Positions 11,421-22,477 of a stretch of 64,000 bases of DNA are shown piece after piece; the first letter of the stretch is position 1, and each line of letters begins with the position of its first letter. Both the position numbers and the translations under genes were made by a program. Source of the DNA: Asterias rubens (taxonomy: Eukaryota; Echinodermata; Asteroidea; Forcipulatida; Asteriidae); the NCBI RefSeq assembly GCF_902459465.1, contig NC_047064.1, forward strand, positions 1,080,762-1,144,761, given 5' to 3'. A model generated the notes under the pieces. It was not told the DNA's origin. It did not search any database and saw only the letters and a list, made by a program, of their open reading frames with translations.

Positions 11421-11850
11421 CTTACGATTTCACAAAGATAGTCCTAACTTAAAGGGAAGGTACACGTTTGGTAACTACTCAAAACAAATATTAACTTAAA
11501 AACTGACTTGGTAACGAGCATTGGAGAGCTGTTGATAGTATAAATAATTGTGAGAGACGGTTCCCTCTGAAGTAGATTTTGAGAAAGACGTAATTTCTCA
11601 CCAAAATAATAAAATACTTCTAGCTAGTTGTCTTTTATTTCTATCTGAAAGCACACAAATTCCTCCAACAAGGGTGTTTTCTCTCTCATCATTTTCTTGC
11701 AACTTCGATGACAAATTGAGCCCAAAATTTTCACAGGTTTGTTATTTTATGCTTATGTTGGGATACACCAAGTGAGAAGACTGGTCTTTGACAATTACCT
11801 ATAGTGTACCACCTTCCCTTTAAGACTAGTCCTAGGAGATATTAAAAACA
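11421..11850. mobile_element. 'GGATTTCACAAAGAG' family fragment split by a TTAA element
   Basis: CGATTTCACAAAGATAGTCC at 11425 and GACTAGTCCTAGGAGAT at 11824 are adjacent in the intact copies at 30367 and 63475. Here they are separated by the element at 11449-11823. Confidence 0.6.
11449..11823. mobile_element. TTAA-flanked palindromic element (variant termini AGGGAAGGTACAC)
   Basis: TTAA at both ends, with inverted termini AAAGGGAAGGTACAC / GTACCACCTTCCCTT. The inside carries TGGTAACGAG, a CACAACAAGGGTGTTTT-like block and GAGCCCAAAATTTTCACAGG, all shared with other TTAA elements here. No transposase ORF, so it is a non-autonomous MITE. Confidence 0.8.
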
Positions 11851-12162
11851 TAAGGCTACTCCAAATCCACCCTTTGCATAATATACACTCAGATTACTGC
11901 CAAAATACAATGTCCTCTATAGGGACACCACAATTTGAAGTCCAATTTGGGAACATGGCGTTTGTATCAATACCGCCTCAATAAAGTCAAGATTTTTTAG
12001 ATTAGTCTGGGAGCTGAACTGCGCGCGCCCCCCCCCCCCTTGATTCACTAAAGAGCAGGCACTTAGTAGGAAGCATACGATTGTTCAAATACTTCTGGTC
12101 ACTCACCTCAGAAAAGACGAGATTTAAATGGTTAATTGCTTTGCTTAAGAAGTAAAGTGTCA

Positions 12163-12640
12163 TGACCAAGAGTCAAACCTATACTCTACAGAACAGAAAA
12201 ACCAGAGCTCGAGTCTGGTGGTCTTAAAGGAACACGTTGCCTTGGATCGATCGAGTTGGTCTTTGAAAAGCAATTGTATACGTTTGTTATAAAATACATA
12301 TGGTTAGAAAGATGTTTAAAAAGTAGAATACAATGATCCTCACACATTTGCCTCGAAATTGCGTGGTTTTCCTTTTACTGTGCGAACTAACAAGGTCGGC
12401 CATTTATAGGAGTCAAAAATTTGACTCCCATAAATGGCCGACCGTGTTTGTCGACGAGGTAAAAGGAAAACCACGCAATTTCGAGTGATAGTTGTGTGGA
12501 TCATTATATTCTACTTTTAAAATATCTGCCTAATCATATGTATTCTATAACAAACGGTTACACCGCTTTTCAAAGACCAACTCGACCGATCATAGGCAAC
12601 GTGTCCCTTTAACCGCTGGGTCACAACTTGCCCAAAGTCT
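12163..12640 (-). mobile_element. tRNA-derived SINE head split by a TTAA element
   Basis: Joining 12163-12227 to the bases after 12612 restores, on the minus strand, a head with AGCGGTTAAGACCACCAGAC followed by a CTCTGGTTTTTCTG block. This parallels the head at 22990. The TTAA target is part of the SINE itself. Confidence 0.6.
12224..12612. mobile_element. TTAA-flanked palindromic element, 'GGAACACGTTGCC' family
   Basis: It begins TTAAAGGAACACGTTGCC and ends GGCAACGTGTCCCTTTAA, with long inverted arms (GGTCTTTGAAAAGC / GCTTTTCAAAGACC). The centre forms a near-perfect palindrome (GGTCGGCCATTTATAGGAGT mirrored by ACTCCCATAAATGGCCGACC). It is 389 bp with no ORF. Confidence 0.88.
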
Positions 12641-13311
12641 ACGAAAACAACACGCACTTTGTATAAAACATATACTGTTCTCAGGGTTAGCTGTATAACA
12701 ACCAACAAACATAACCTGAAAAGAGTTTATGACATTAAATAACCGACTCTTTCATTCACAACAATTTCCTCATCTAAGTTCTTATACTCTCTATACCAAA
12801 TGGCTATCAATTATGACATAGAATTGGTCCATTATTTACAAAAGGGAAAAAGAATAAATTCTACAAAATAAAACATTTTTTTTTTCAATATAGCCATCTG
12901 GAAAATATTAATGTCTTAATACTATAATCTATATGACTAAATTTAATATTATTAAAACATCACTACTATAACTCAAGCACTACACTGATTGTTTTACACA
13001 TCATTTCTGTAAGTTTAGTATAAGACTTAACAATTTCAGTATAATTTTCTTTTTAAAGCACTTTTTGTATTGAAATATATTCCCGAAGTTTTACAGGTTT
13101 GATCCACTAAATTATGGATGATTTCAGTATGAAATTTGAAGATAAAAAAGTGTGTTTGAAAAAATACAAAAGCATTTGCACTATGTTTGATATTTTGACA
13201 GAAATACGTTCCTAACCAGTTTTTAGTAGTATTTAATACACACATTAAATGTTGTAACGGCTTTGAGACAACATCTAAATATTGTGGCTTCTGATTTCAC
13301 TCAGTTTGAAC

Positions 13312-13385
13312 ACTGGCACCGTGGTTACTGGTTAGACGGCAGAGCATGCAATCCCAAGGTTGTAGGTTCACTCTCATGCTGACTG
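13312..13385 (+). repeat. tRNA-like SINE head remnant
   Basis: ACCGTGGTTACTGGTTAGAC resembles an A-box region and TGTAGGTTCACTCTC a decayed B box. The arms do not fold as a tRNA. A related head lies at 19510-19585. Confidence 0.45.
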
Positions 13386-13925
13386 CTTTCCACAATGCCT
13401 ACAATTATTGTCACGTACAGTAACTTACAGTGTTCAGTTAATGAACGATTTTAAACGATTTTAAACTTTTGTAACTGGAGTGCACAAAAGTTTTGCTGGA
13501 ATTGGTTTTTTACATTTATCTCCTAAATGTGACTTTGTTGAATTTCTTTTGATGGAACACAGTTTCGTTTAAAGTATTTGTGTCTCAAATCAATTTTTGG
13601 AAATTATTGCAATTAAACTGGTACCCTGCTAACCTGGTACCCTGCAATCCTATATAACATAATGTTCCTGGTATAGACCCATTGCACTGAGGTCACATGT
13701 GGTGCTGGTCTAGTACCTGGAAACACGTCACCTAAAATGCACACTCAACCAGAGGCATGATATTTGGTCCATGGAAAAAAAGGAGGTATATTTTATTGAG
13801 TACAAGGGTTGACCTACTTATACATAAACTAACAAAAAAAAGAAAACAAATTAAAGTAGAAAGAAAATCATGCCTGACAAACACACATCCGACTCCAAAA
13901 TGGCAAAACTTACTGGGTGATGACA

Positions 13926-14185
13926 CCAGGACCCTATTTCATGGCACTGCTGACTGCCGAATTCTGCGCTTACGATCACCATTCTATGCTTACCTGCCAG
14001 CGCCGAATTTCTGTGCAAGCCATGTAAGTGTAGAATATCTAGTAACGTGAAGTACGCACGTGTCCAAGCCAAAACTCCTTGCTAACCCGTGAAATACGCT
14101 TGATGTAAGCACAGAATTCTCTGCTTCCGTAAGTGTCAATTATTTGCTTACGGTAAGCATGCAGAGCCACGACATTGGGCCCTGG
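13926..14185. mobile_element. Inverted-repeat MITE in the UPP 3' region
   Basis: The left arm CCAGGACCCTATTTCATGGC and the right arm, reading GCAGAGCCACGACATTGGGCCCTGG in two overlapping parts, are inverted copies. Inner GAATTCTGCGCTTACG pairs with GTAAGCACAGAATTC. It probably lies in the 3' UTR or just downstream of UPP. Confidence 0.65.
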
Positions 14186-14500
14186 TGGATTGAGTCAATA
14201 CAAGTTAATTATTCAGGACCAAGTTTCGATGCAACCCGGTATCCCAATAAGAATACTTGTATACCCCTAGTATCCCAGTCTCTAATTGCAAAACTGGCCA
14301 TGTCTAGAATGACAGCAGCAGCTAGCAAGTGGATTGCGATCAATTCGCAGCCGCTAAATTTGCATACATGTCTAAAGCATAATGACATAAAACCCAGAAG
14401 AAATATTTGGGCAGTAATAATATGTTAAAATCTAGCACACACACTTTTAAAGATCCTTCAAAACAAATAATTTCATAATTTCAGATCAGTCTGTATACTC

Positions 14501-14637
14501 TCACAGCTTCAGACGCTTGGAAATAAATTTTGCCATCAGCTCTTGAGGACGCTGTTCCCATTCATCATGTTCTTCTGGTGTCATGTTCACTTGGTCTCCA
14601 AGCAGCCGATCAAGTAAAGTGACGCAAACAACAGCAC
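14501..14637 (-). CDS. UPP1: UPP terminal coding exon
   Basis: The acceptor TTATCCATAG precedes 14637. The exon encodes GAVVCVTLLDRLLGDQVNM, then TPEEHDEWEQRPQELMAKF and ISKRLKL before TGA at 14503-14501. EQRPQ and the basic C-terminus match the end of vertebrate UPP. Confidence 0.95.
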
Positions 14638-17600
14638 CTATGGATAAATAGAACAAGAACATGAAAGCAAAATCAAGATCAGGTTTGTTTTATTTTACAG
14701 CTTTCTTTGGTTACACCCTAACGTTTAGGCATTTTTTCCTCTAGTATATTTCCCTAATGTTAACCATAAAATAAAGGAATAATAGAGGGGAATCAGAAGA
14801 TTAGCAGTCACCTTTCAGCCCGGCCCACTTTCCCTTTGGAACCAACATTTATTTTTTGAGAGATAAACTCTCCCTCCTTTCAAAACCTTGTCTTTTAAGA
14901 CAACCTGAGGCTTCTGTAACTCAGTTTTTGAGGTAAATTTAGGTTTTAAAGTTTGTGGCTTAAGAAGTGGAAAATATCCCCTTTGTTAAAAAAAAATAAG
15001 AAACTTCAATGATGTAAACTTCTTGTAATTCTTGTGAGATTCAGTGAAAATTCAAACGAGGGAATTTCCCAACCTTTAATTCCTGATTTATGGCACATCG
15101 CAGCGAGGCACGTTCCTTCCATCTCAATGTTTCTGACCCCAGCGTCGTAAGCCGCCTTCAGGTACTCTATCTTGTCCTCCAGGGTGTGATCGCAAATGGC
15201 TCCATCAATTCGAGCCTGACCTAAAAATTCCATAGATATTGTGATAAAGTGAAACACATTATTATCTCTGAACATATCACTATCAGCAATAAAGAATGTT
15301 GTTTGAGCCAGTGTTGTCAACAGGGGATAATTGTCAATGTCTAAGGCCACTTGTACAAATTGTACAAGCCACTTGTACTTTTCAATTCGAACTCGCATTT
15401 ATTTTCATACTGCATAAAAACAGTACATAGCCAAAACAATAATTTTTAAAGAAGTAACCAATAAACAAAGCTCTTCCACAAATGCCATACCAAGCACCCA
15501 ACCATTAGCAAAGCTTATTCTTCTATAGCACAAGAGTGGGAGTAGGTCTCAAGGCCAGCCCCTCCCCCATCATCCACTAATTATTTGTGCAGAAGAGTGA
15601 GACCACAAAAAATAGTTGGCAAGAGAGATCGATGGATGGATTAGAAATAAAACCAGCTCCATGGCTCCCTCCATGGGTGCTAGTAGAGGTGTCTACACTT
15701 TGAAAATTATGACTTAACAAAAGGGATCCGGATGTTGTGATAGAGCATACGAATGAGTCGAAGTCATGACTCGCGTCCAAGTAATGGCTATACAGTTGAC
15801 TCTTGTTATAGGGAGGTCGCTGGGACTGGCCAAATTAAGTCTTTAAAACAGGAGCATTGTGGTACAAGAATAGCAAAATAAAGAAACACAAAGTAAAAAT
15901 GGAATTCAGGGCCTCAGCATGTAGTCTTTACAAGCAGAGCTTCTTTTATGGGTGTTTTTTTTACAACGAATTGACTATAGTTCCCACTTAAGTGCGTATG
16001 CGAACTTGCTCAAAGTGTGTACTAAATAAAGTAACTTAAAAGAAAACTCAATTGATTGACTAAAATCTACAATCATCTACCTTCATAGAAATCAGAAGTG
16101 CACATTGTGTTTCCAATGACAACGTCATACTTTGCACCAGGCTCATAAGCTGCTCGGATTTCTTCAGCTACTTCTCGGCTTAGCTTTGTTGGACGATTAA
16201 CTTGTTTGCCTAAAACAATCTATGAAAAACAAGTATACCGGTTCAGCCTTTGAGAAAGACTCTTTTGGAGTAGAAACGTCAGGCCATTAACTTTTGTTTT
16301 GCAAATATACCATATAGGTCCTTTTGGTTGGTACACATTTTGAAATGGGCTAGTTCTACTACTTCCTCAAAAACAAAGAAAATCAACAAGTTGTTGGAAA
16401 GATTTCTAAAAGGTTTGTATGTTTAGGAACTTTAATGTGGAGCACCATCAGGGCTCTGTGCTAAATTTGCTTATTTATAATTAAAATTTAAGGTTTTCAA
16501 CAGTTTCAACAAAATTAAAGGAAGGAAAACTTACAACGTACAAACGTACAAACTTAACAAGGATAAACAGCCAAATTAGTTGAGTGATTTCATTTTAGTT
16601 GATCTTTAACTCAACAAGCCAAATGGCTGATCATCCTTAGTTAGAGCCTTAAATTTCATAAATCCATGCATCAAAAATACTTTCAAATAAATGATAATAA
16701 TAGGTATTTGTACTGTGCAAAATCAATCTACAGATGTTCAAGGCGCAGAGAAGCAGACAATGAAAACAAAACAATCCATAAAACCTTACCATCTGATAAA
16801 CTGGTTGAAACATCTCATTAACAGCGGAGTCTGTGATAACCACAGTGCCTGGTGCTAGACCCAGCCCACCACATGTACCCATTCTAGTGAAGATTACATC
16901 AGTACATGCTGCGTGATGCATCAGTTTTATCAATTCATGAAGTAGAATCGATATTGAAGGCATGCCCATACCATGCTGTCAATGGATTAAATCAAACATA
17001 AATAGTTATATTTCTAGACAACAATATTTTATTTATGAATGATTGCACTTTTTAGTGAATGATTTTCTCTATCATTTATTGGTGACTTTTGCAATGAACG
17101 TCCAATTACGAAAGGTCCAGACTTTTGCTTAAGAATCTTTGTCACAAAATATAGTAAAGATGTCTCGTCCTACTAAAATAAATTTCTTAATTTGAAGTTT
17201 TGTTTGATTACTTTTCACATGAATGTAGGGCCGAATCGACAACATTTGGTTAGGGCTATGGCTCTTGGCTACAGCATTAAGAGTGGAACAGCCACAGCTA
17301 AAGCAATAAGCTAATTTCTTAAAGCAATCAAGCAGAAAATGGTGCTAGTAAAATTATTCTGCTAGACAAAAGTTGGGGAACCAGTCACAAACAATAACCT
17401 GTTATGGTTTAAGGCTGGTAACCTATTTCTTCTAAGCCAGATTTGTATTTGCTAAGCAGCTTTTTACGCTTAAAGGCAAGGGAAACCTTTGGTAATTGTC
17501 ACTGTTTTTAGTCAATTGGTCATGGAAGAGAAAGACGAAAGAAAAAAAAAACACCCTTGTTCAAAGGTGGGTACTTTCAGATGACAAACAAAAGGCTTCA

Positions 17601-20544
17601 TGCCTGAAGTCTTTTAATATTTGAGTGAGCAATAACCTTTTTTCTCAAAACCTACGTTACTTCAGAGGATGAATAATACTCACACTGACTGAAAGTACAC
17701 TGCCAACTTTGTACATGGAGTAACGGTCTGTTGAACACAGGTCTTTTGGACCGGAGCCATTCTTCTGAACAAGGCCGAGTCTTTTCCCAATGAATTCTGC
17801 AAATCTTTTCATCCGTGTTGGACTACCTCCCATACACACAAACTGCAGAATTTATCAAGAAGTATTCAACATTAACACAAGATTAAGAGAGTTTATAAAG
17901 TAATATTTGACCTATTGACCTGATGTTGCCCTTTATGTTCAATAATTCACTCAATACAAGTTTTGGCATATTAAAATTATTATAAATCAATTGATGCAAT
18001 AAACACAAAAAATCATAAATTGGACAAAAACCTTGAAATTTCAAGGCACATAGTTTAGGACTGAATTCAAAACCCACTTATTTCTATCAATCTAAGCTTG
18101 TTTTTAAAGCTATATCATCTCACTTCAAATTATGCCATTTTGTTGTGCCCTTGCTTAGAAATCTTATATAAATGCCTGATAATATTATTTATTATTACTA
18201 TAATGAGACTGATACCACCATTGAGCTCCAATATTCTCAAGGTTACAATAATTATAATATTACTGTGTGCTGTATATTTCAGTACCATACATAGGTGTGC
18301 ATACTAAATACATCGTTACATTACTCATGTTCTAATTTTATAAGCCACATTTCAAGGTCTATAGACCTTCTCGCAAATACTTGGTATGCACGCATTAGGC
18401 GTGGAATGAGGTGCATGCGATCTAGCTAGCAATTAAACATGATCGCTAGCTAGACCATGCAGCAGCTCATTCAACTGTGAGCGCTTGCGCAATGGTATTT
18501 GTGAAAAGGTCTATGCCCACTTTGATTTCACCACCAGGAGAAATTTCAGATTTTTATCTGAACTTAGAGTTTTTAGGTTGGTCTGGTGAAGAATCTGTTA
18601 CTTTTTCCATATATAAAAAACTTTACTTGTTTTATCTATTACTTCTCTAATGTTGAGGTCACTTTTCCTTAAAGCTCTGTGCAGTCTGAATCCAGGGGGT
18701 TACTAAAATTACTTAACTATTTAAATCCTTTCTAAAATTTTGATCCCAGTTTTATATAATTTTTTTCAGCAATGACATTCACCGCTGCTCACCAACCACA
18801 ACTAACACAGTAGTTAGTACTGTGTTCAGTGCTTATTTATAAGTTTAGTTTATTTTATTGCCCAACCTTGTTACAGTGATTGGTTTTACAAGCAGCATTT
18901 CAGGGTTGATGCCAACTCCCCTCCCTGGGTTTGCCTGAACTTTTTCAGTTACTAGCCAGCTGCACCAGTTAGCTTGTCATTTAACTGGTCCACCAGCTTT
19001 TTCACTAGTTCATATTTCATATTTATTTGGGGTTGCTTTTCAACACTGAACGAGCCGACCAGACCATTTCCAGAAAATTCTGAAAGTCTTCTGGTGTTTA
19101 AACAAGCATTTTGCCAGCAGACCGTTAGGACCGAAATCCCAATCCACATAGTTCCCCTGCGAGATTCGACCCAGGGTCCTATAGGTTGAAGGCAAGATAA
19201 AGAAACCACTACACCATACCATGGAGGTTCTTTCTCCATGACCATACTGACTGCCCTAGCACTATATTGGTTATTCTTGTTTACCATTTCATAATCTATA
19301 TAAGTTCTACTTTTAGAAGCATTTAAGCTTTTCATTGAATAGACAGTGAGGCAAACTCAAACCTTGACATCTCCAAAGAGTGCAGGTAAGTCGTCTTTAT
19401 CCGTGGCAAGCCCAAGATGATATAAGACGTCTTTCTCTTGCTTCTTCAGGTAGGGGTTTGGAGGAAACACCAGACCATCATCCTCCATTCTGTAATATTT
19501 TTAAAAAGGTCACCGTGGTCAAGTGGTTAGACTGTTAAAGTTGCAAATGTAAGGTTGTGGGTTCCAAACCCCCCCCCCCATGCTATACCGCTTATTTCAT
19601 AGTGACTGGACTAAATATTGCCGTCTAGTTAACGAGTCACAATTTCTTGACTTGTGTAATTCATAACCCTGTTGCCAGCTTGGCATTTATATCCCCTTGT
19701 GGAAGTTTACCGAGTTCCCTTGATTGGAGGATCATCTAACAAAATCCTAAATTCTACGGCATTTCTCAAGTTTTGGCCGGGGATATATGATATTTGGTGC
19801 ATGGTCTGGCATCCATCGGTTTTAAACTTGCTTCGTCTCATAAAATCTTTCTTAACAAGCTTCACCAGAAGAGGAGCAGAGTATACTGTACCACACCGTC
19901 TATTTTCAGAGCCAATACTCCCACAAAAGAGTACCTGCAAGTTTACTGTTTATTTATAGTTATTCTTAAGCTCCACTAGATTTGATAGTTCAGCCACTGG
20001 GGTATCATTTATGACAGACATGGTACTATTATTATTATTGTTATGCTACTAAGAACACTCTCTCTTGCACCCTGACCTAAATTCTTCAGGAACTTACCCA
20101 GGGTCTCCTTTGGGAGTTCACACATCTGTTTTTTTGTGTGACTTTGGAACAAGGATTGTGTAAACAAATTCTAAACAGCAAAGTTTGGTCCTCACAACTC
20201 ATTTTGATATCAAAATAATTTGATCATTTGGAAAGCACAAACAAATGGCATTTGGCTTGTAAATAATTAATTAATGTCTACTTTACACACTCAAAAACAA
20301 CATTTTAAGGTAAACAATATGAAATCATTTGTCAGGTTTGCTTGTACTTGTACTGTCAACTTAACAGTTATAAATTAACAGTCGTTAATTTAAAATTCGG
20401 TCCTGAACTTAACAGTCTTTAACACAACAGTTGGTAAGATTTTCAACTACAGCCTTTTATGATGGGACAACATTTGAAGTAGACCGAGTCAATGGAAACC
20501 ATTTTCTTTCAGTCTTACCTTGGTTTCTTACTTGGATCACCCAT
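14501..20544 (-). CDS. UPP1: Uridine phosphorylase
   Basis: Seven coding exons on - (20544-20519, 19489-19363, 17842-17684, 16975-16790, 16219-16081, 15220-15074, 14637-14501) join in frame to 306 residues, close to the vertebrate enzyme. It should catalyse reversible phosphorolysis of uridine to uracil and ribose-1-phosphate in cytosolic pyrimidine salvage. Family landmarks are present: FVCMGGSPTRM with Arg61, STDRYSMYKVG with Arg91 (phosphate), HGMGMPSISILLHELIK, TRMGTCGGLGL with Arg135 and Thr138, GNTMCTSDFYEGQARIDG with Gln214 and Arg216 (base), and RNIEMEG with Glu247 (ribose). The start is the ATG at 20544, in MGDPSKKPR, 59 bases after a strong acceptor. A common Ser of the GTSGG loop is Cys here. 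No frameshift. UPP1 and UPP2 cannot be told apart from this alone. Confidence 0.96.
14638..16080 (-). other. UPP introns around exon 6 (14638-15073, 15221-16080)
   Basis: Ordinary AT-rich intron sequence. A minus-strand reading frame reaches through exon 6 at 15006-15398, but only 15074-15220 matches the protein family. I see no other feature. Confidence 0.5.
15074..15220 (-). CDS. UPP1: UPP coding exon 6 (base- and ribose-binding residues)
   Basis: 147 nt. It contains QARIDGAICDHTLEDKIEYL and then AGVRNIEMEGTCLAAMCHKS. Gln214, Arg216 and Glu247 match the substrate-contact positions of the family. Acceptor TTTTTAG, donor GTTGGG. Confidence 0.95.
16081..16219 (-). CDS. UPP1: UPP coding exon 5
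   Basis: 139 nt. It starts IVLGKQVNRPTKLSREVAEE and ends GNTMCTSDFYE plus one base of the Gly codon. Acceptor TTTTTCATAG, donor GTAGAT. Confidence 0.94.
16688..16775 (-). repeat. LINE/SINE-type 3' tail beside UPP exon 4
   Basis: On minus, CTCTGCGCCTTGAACATCTG, a GCACAGTACAAATACC block and then TATTATTATCATTATTT match the tail of the LINE at 8814-9560 (TGCGCCTTGAACACC ... TTATTATTA). It lies 15 bases from the exon 4 donor. Confidence 0.55.
16790..16975 (-). CDS. UPP1: UPP coding exon 4
   Basis: 186 nt, phase 0. It runs from HGMGMPSISILLHELIK to AVNEMFQPVYQM and contains the RMGTCGG loop. Acceptor ATTGACAG, donor GTAAGG. A retroelement tail begins about 15 bases past the donor. Confidence 0.95.
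17469..17668. mobile_element. Truncated TTAA element abutting UPP exon 3
   Basis: It begins TTAAAGGCAAGGGAAACC and TTTGGTAATTGTCACTG, has AACACCCTTGTTCAAAGG and CTACGTTACTTCAGAGG, and breaks off about 16 bases before the exon 3 donor. The right terminus is missing. Confidence 0.6.
17684..17842 (-). CDS. UPP1: UPP coding exon 3 (phosphate-site arginines)
   Basis: 159 nt, phase 0 at both ends. It encodes FVCMGGSPTRMKRFAEFIGK to SVLSVS, including Arg61 and Arg91. The donor is GTGAGT. A truncated TTAA element ends within about 20 bases of this donor. Confidence 0.95.
17843..19362 (-). other. UPP intron between exons 2 and 3
   Basis: About 1.5 kb without recognisable coding sequence. A CTAGCTAGCAATTAAACATG / GATCGCTAGCTAG palindrome sits at 18420-18455, flanked by GACCTTCTCGCAAATAC at 18364 and GTATTTGTGAAAAGGTC at 18496. 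This looks like a small inverted-repeat element of about 150 bp. Confidence 0.5.
18360..18512. mobile_element. Small inverted-repeat element in a UPP intron
   Basis: The left end TAGACCTTCTCGCAAATACT and the right end GGTATTTGTGAAAAGGTCTA are inverted copies. The interior arms ATGCGATCTAGCTAGCAATT and GATCGCTAGCTAGACCATGC fold back on each other. There is no ORF. Confidence 0.65.
19363..19489 (-). CDS. UPP1: UPP coding exon 2
   Basis: The acceptor ATATTACAG precedes 19489. The exon completes the Arg codon and encodes MEDDGLVFPPNPYLKKQEKD, then VLYHLGLATDKDDLPALFG and DVK. The donor after AAG is GTTTGA, a weak site. A SINE head lies about 20 bases upstream of the acceptor. Confidence 0.93.
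19510..19585 (+). repeat. tRNA-like SINE head remnant
   Basis: GGTCACCGTGGTCAAGTGG and GGTTAGACTGTTAAAG give an A-box-like start, and GTTGTGGGTTCCAAACC a decayed B box before a C run. It does not fold as a tRNA. Confidence 0.5.
20519..20544 (-). CDS. UPP1: UPP coding exon 1 (start codon)
   Basis: ATG at 20544-20542, then GDPSKKP and a split Arg codon; the donor AG|GTAAGA is at 20519/20518. The whole exon probably runs 20603-20519, since CTTTCTTTCACAG precedes 20603 on the minus strand. Confidence 0.88.
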
Positions 20545-20603
20545 TGTCGTCTACTCAATTGAGTCTTCTACTCAATAAAACCTTCTACTCAATCAAACAG
20601 AAT
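20545..20603 (-). promoter_or_regulatory. UPP1: UPP 5' UTR with three 17-bp repeats
   Basis: Between the predicted acceptor and the ATG, the minus-strand motif ATTGAGTAG recurs three times with exactly 17-base spacing (plus-strand CTACTCAAT at 20551, 20568 and 20585), ending 7 bases before the start codon. Confidence 0.55.
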
Positions 20604-22477
20604 CTGTGAAAGAAAGAAAGTAATATAATTCCATAAATTTATGAGCCTATTAATATTGTTATCGGAAAAATCAGCTCAGGTAGTTTTATATTGGCAGGCA
20701 TTCCATTTTACCTTTTAAAATTGTACTTGCATCTACCATATGATTCGTCTATAAAAAGTCAGTCGAAGATTGTTGTTGAATAGTCTTGAGCCGCGTTCCC
20801 ATTAGACTTTTTTAGACCATGCGGAAAAGTTAAGGTGACTGGCTTTGGTGTAATTCTACCCTGCGTTCGCACCTGGACCTATAGTCTACAACGTTTGTAT
20901 AGCATTTTAAAGCATGGTCATGGTAGGTTAACAGCGCGGAGCTGTTCCCATTGGACTTTTTTGGCAGCCATGTTAAGTTACCGTGGCTGAACAGAAGTCT
21001 ACCGCGACCTCTTTCTGCCTGTTAGTTTATGTTACTTTCTTACCTCAGGGTCGCAGTAAGTAGACAGAGAGGGCAGTTTACCATGCATCCCCATGGATTG
21101 AATTTTGTCATTCTACAGAGAAGTTGTGGTTCTTAAAAAAAAAAGTCCAACAGAAACACGTCTTAAAGAACCTTGACCTTTTGTCAGCCTTTGTACTCAA
21201 TCAAAAGTTCCTATGTTTTCTAGAGTCAAAATGACACCTGCCTGCTGGGTGGGTGTATTTACATCCTATACGCACCACGACTGGAAATATAAAAAATAAA
21301 TAACAAGAATTTATTCCGTAAATAGAAAAAGAATTTTTGAAAAAGGTCCCATGAGTCCTTGACTGTACTATATGCCACAGGCCATCAAATTGACCTAAAT
21401 TGTGACCCATTTACTTCAGCGATGTATCATTTAATATCAAACCAACGCATACTATAGACACAGGAATTAATTTGAATCTTTAATGGTTTTGACACTAAGC
21501 CCATAAAACTGCCTAAATAGAGGTTTTTCTCAACTGGAAGAAAACACTTAACTTTGTTTTGGACCGACCACTCATGTACATTTTTGGCTTGCAAATTTGT
21601 CCAGAGATTAATTTTGTGCATTAGGCCCCCTATGTAATAAGTTTCTTATTTACTTGTACTATCTGGATCTATAGGGCCTTGAGTTTTGTTCCTTCAGGGG
21701 CACAGCAATTTCCCTCTATTGGTTTTAAGTGGCACTTCTATGAGGAGAATGGCAATTTGTATTGAAACCTTGCAGAGGGCACCATGGTTATTTCGCTTCC
21801 TGCTACCTTTTATTTTTCCTAGTACATAATTCAATTTCAATCTGTCAACAAAGTCACAGCTGCCTGAGAGTATGTTGCTCACGGATCGGACTTTTGAGTC
21901 ATCGACTAAGTCACCTTTTTGGCATCAGCTACCTCAACCCTAATATCTTTGTTTATTCTGTGGGGAAAATCTTCCTGGACAACGAGGGATTGCTTATCAT
22001 TTTATACATTACTATATCTGATATTATTATTTGCTATTCAGAATGAAGATTGTTGTTTAACAAAGTGTTACAAGGTAACTAATGTAAAATGTGCAAAGAG
22101 CATTCCAAAGCTCAATTCTAAAGTTGATCACCACGACCAGATTCCAACATTACATAAAGACTGTTTGTTTTGTGGTACACAGAACTAGGCCTCATCAGTC
22201 ACCTCATGTATTGTGTGGTTTTGCACAAAACATACAAGTTTCAGATTTGGCCAGAATGTGCAAACCACTTGCTTGCCAACTGCAGTTTATGAAAAGGGGA
22301 GAAATTTCTAGCACAGCAGGACTTTGTACTAATAAGACAGGAATGTGATGCAGAGAGTGCCTTTACTGGTCCTCTGAAATATCCACCTGTCTCTGCTATG
22401 CTAAATTTAATTTATCATAATGTTTTATTTGTGCAATTTGATCAAAGGTCTTAGGCTATTCAGTTTCATTCAATTTG

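Larger units (their letters stand above)
8076..14500. other. Convergent intergenic region between the semaphorin-like gene and UPP
   Basis: No gene was found. It holds the LINE fragment (8814-9560), a CpG-rich palindromic element (10333-10477), two TTAA elements (11449, 12224), a SINE head (13312) and an inverted-repeat element (13926). The 3' UTR of UPP occupies an unknown part of the right end. A minus-strand AATAAA at 13792-13797 is a possible signal. Confidence 0.5.

Noticed and set aside
15006-15398. 130-residue - strand frame as a separate gene
   Set aside because: Only residues encoded by 15074-15220 match uridine phosphorylase. The rest reads through introns.
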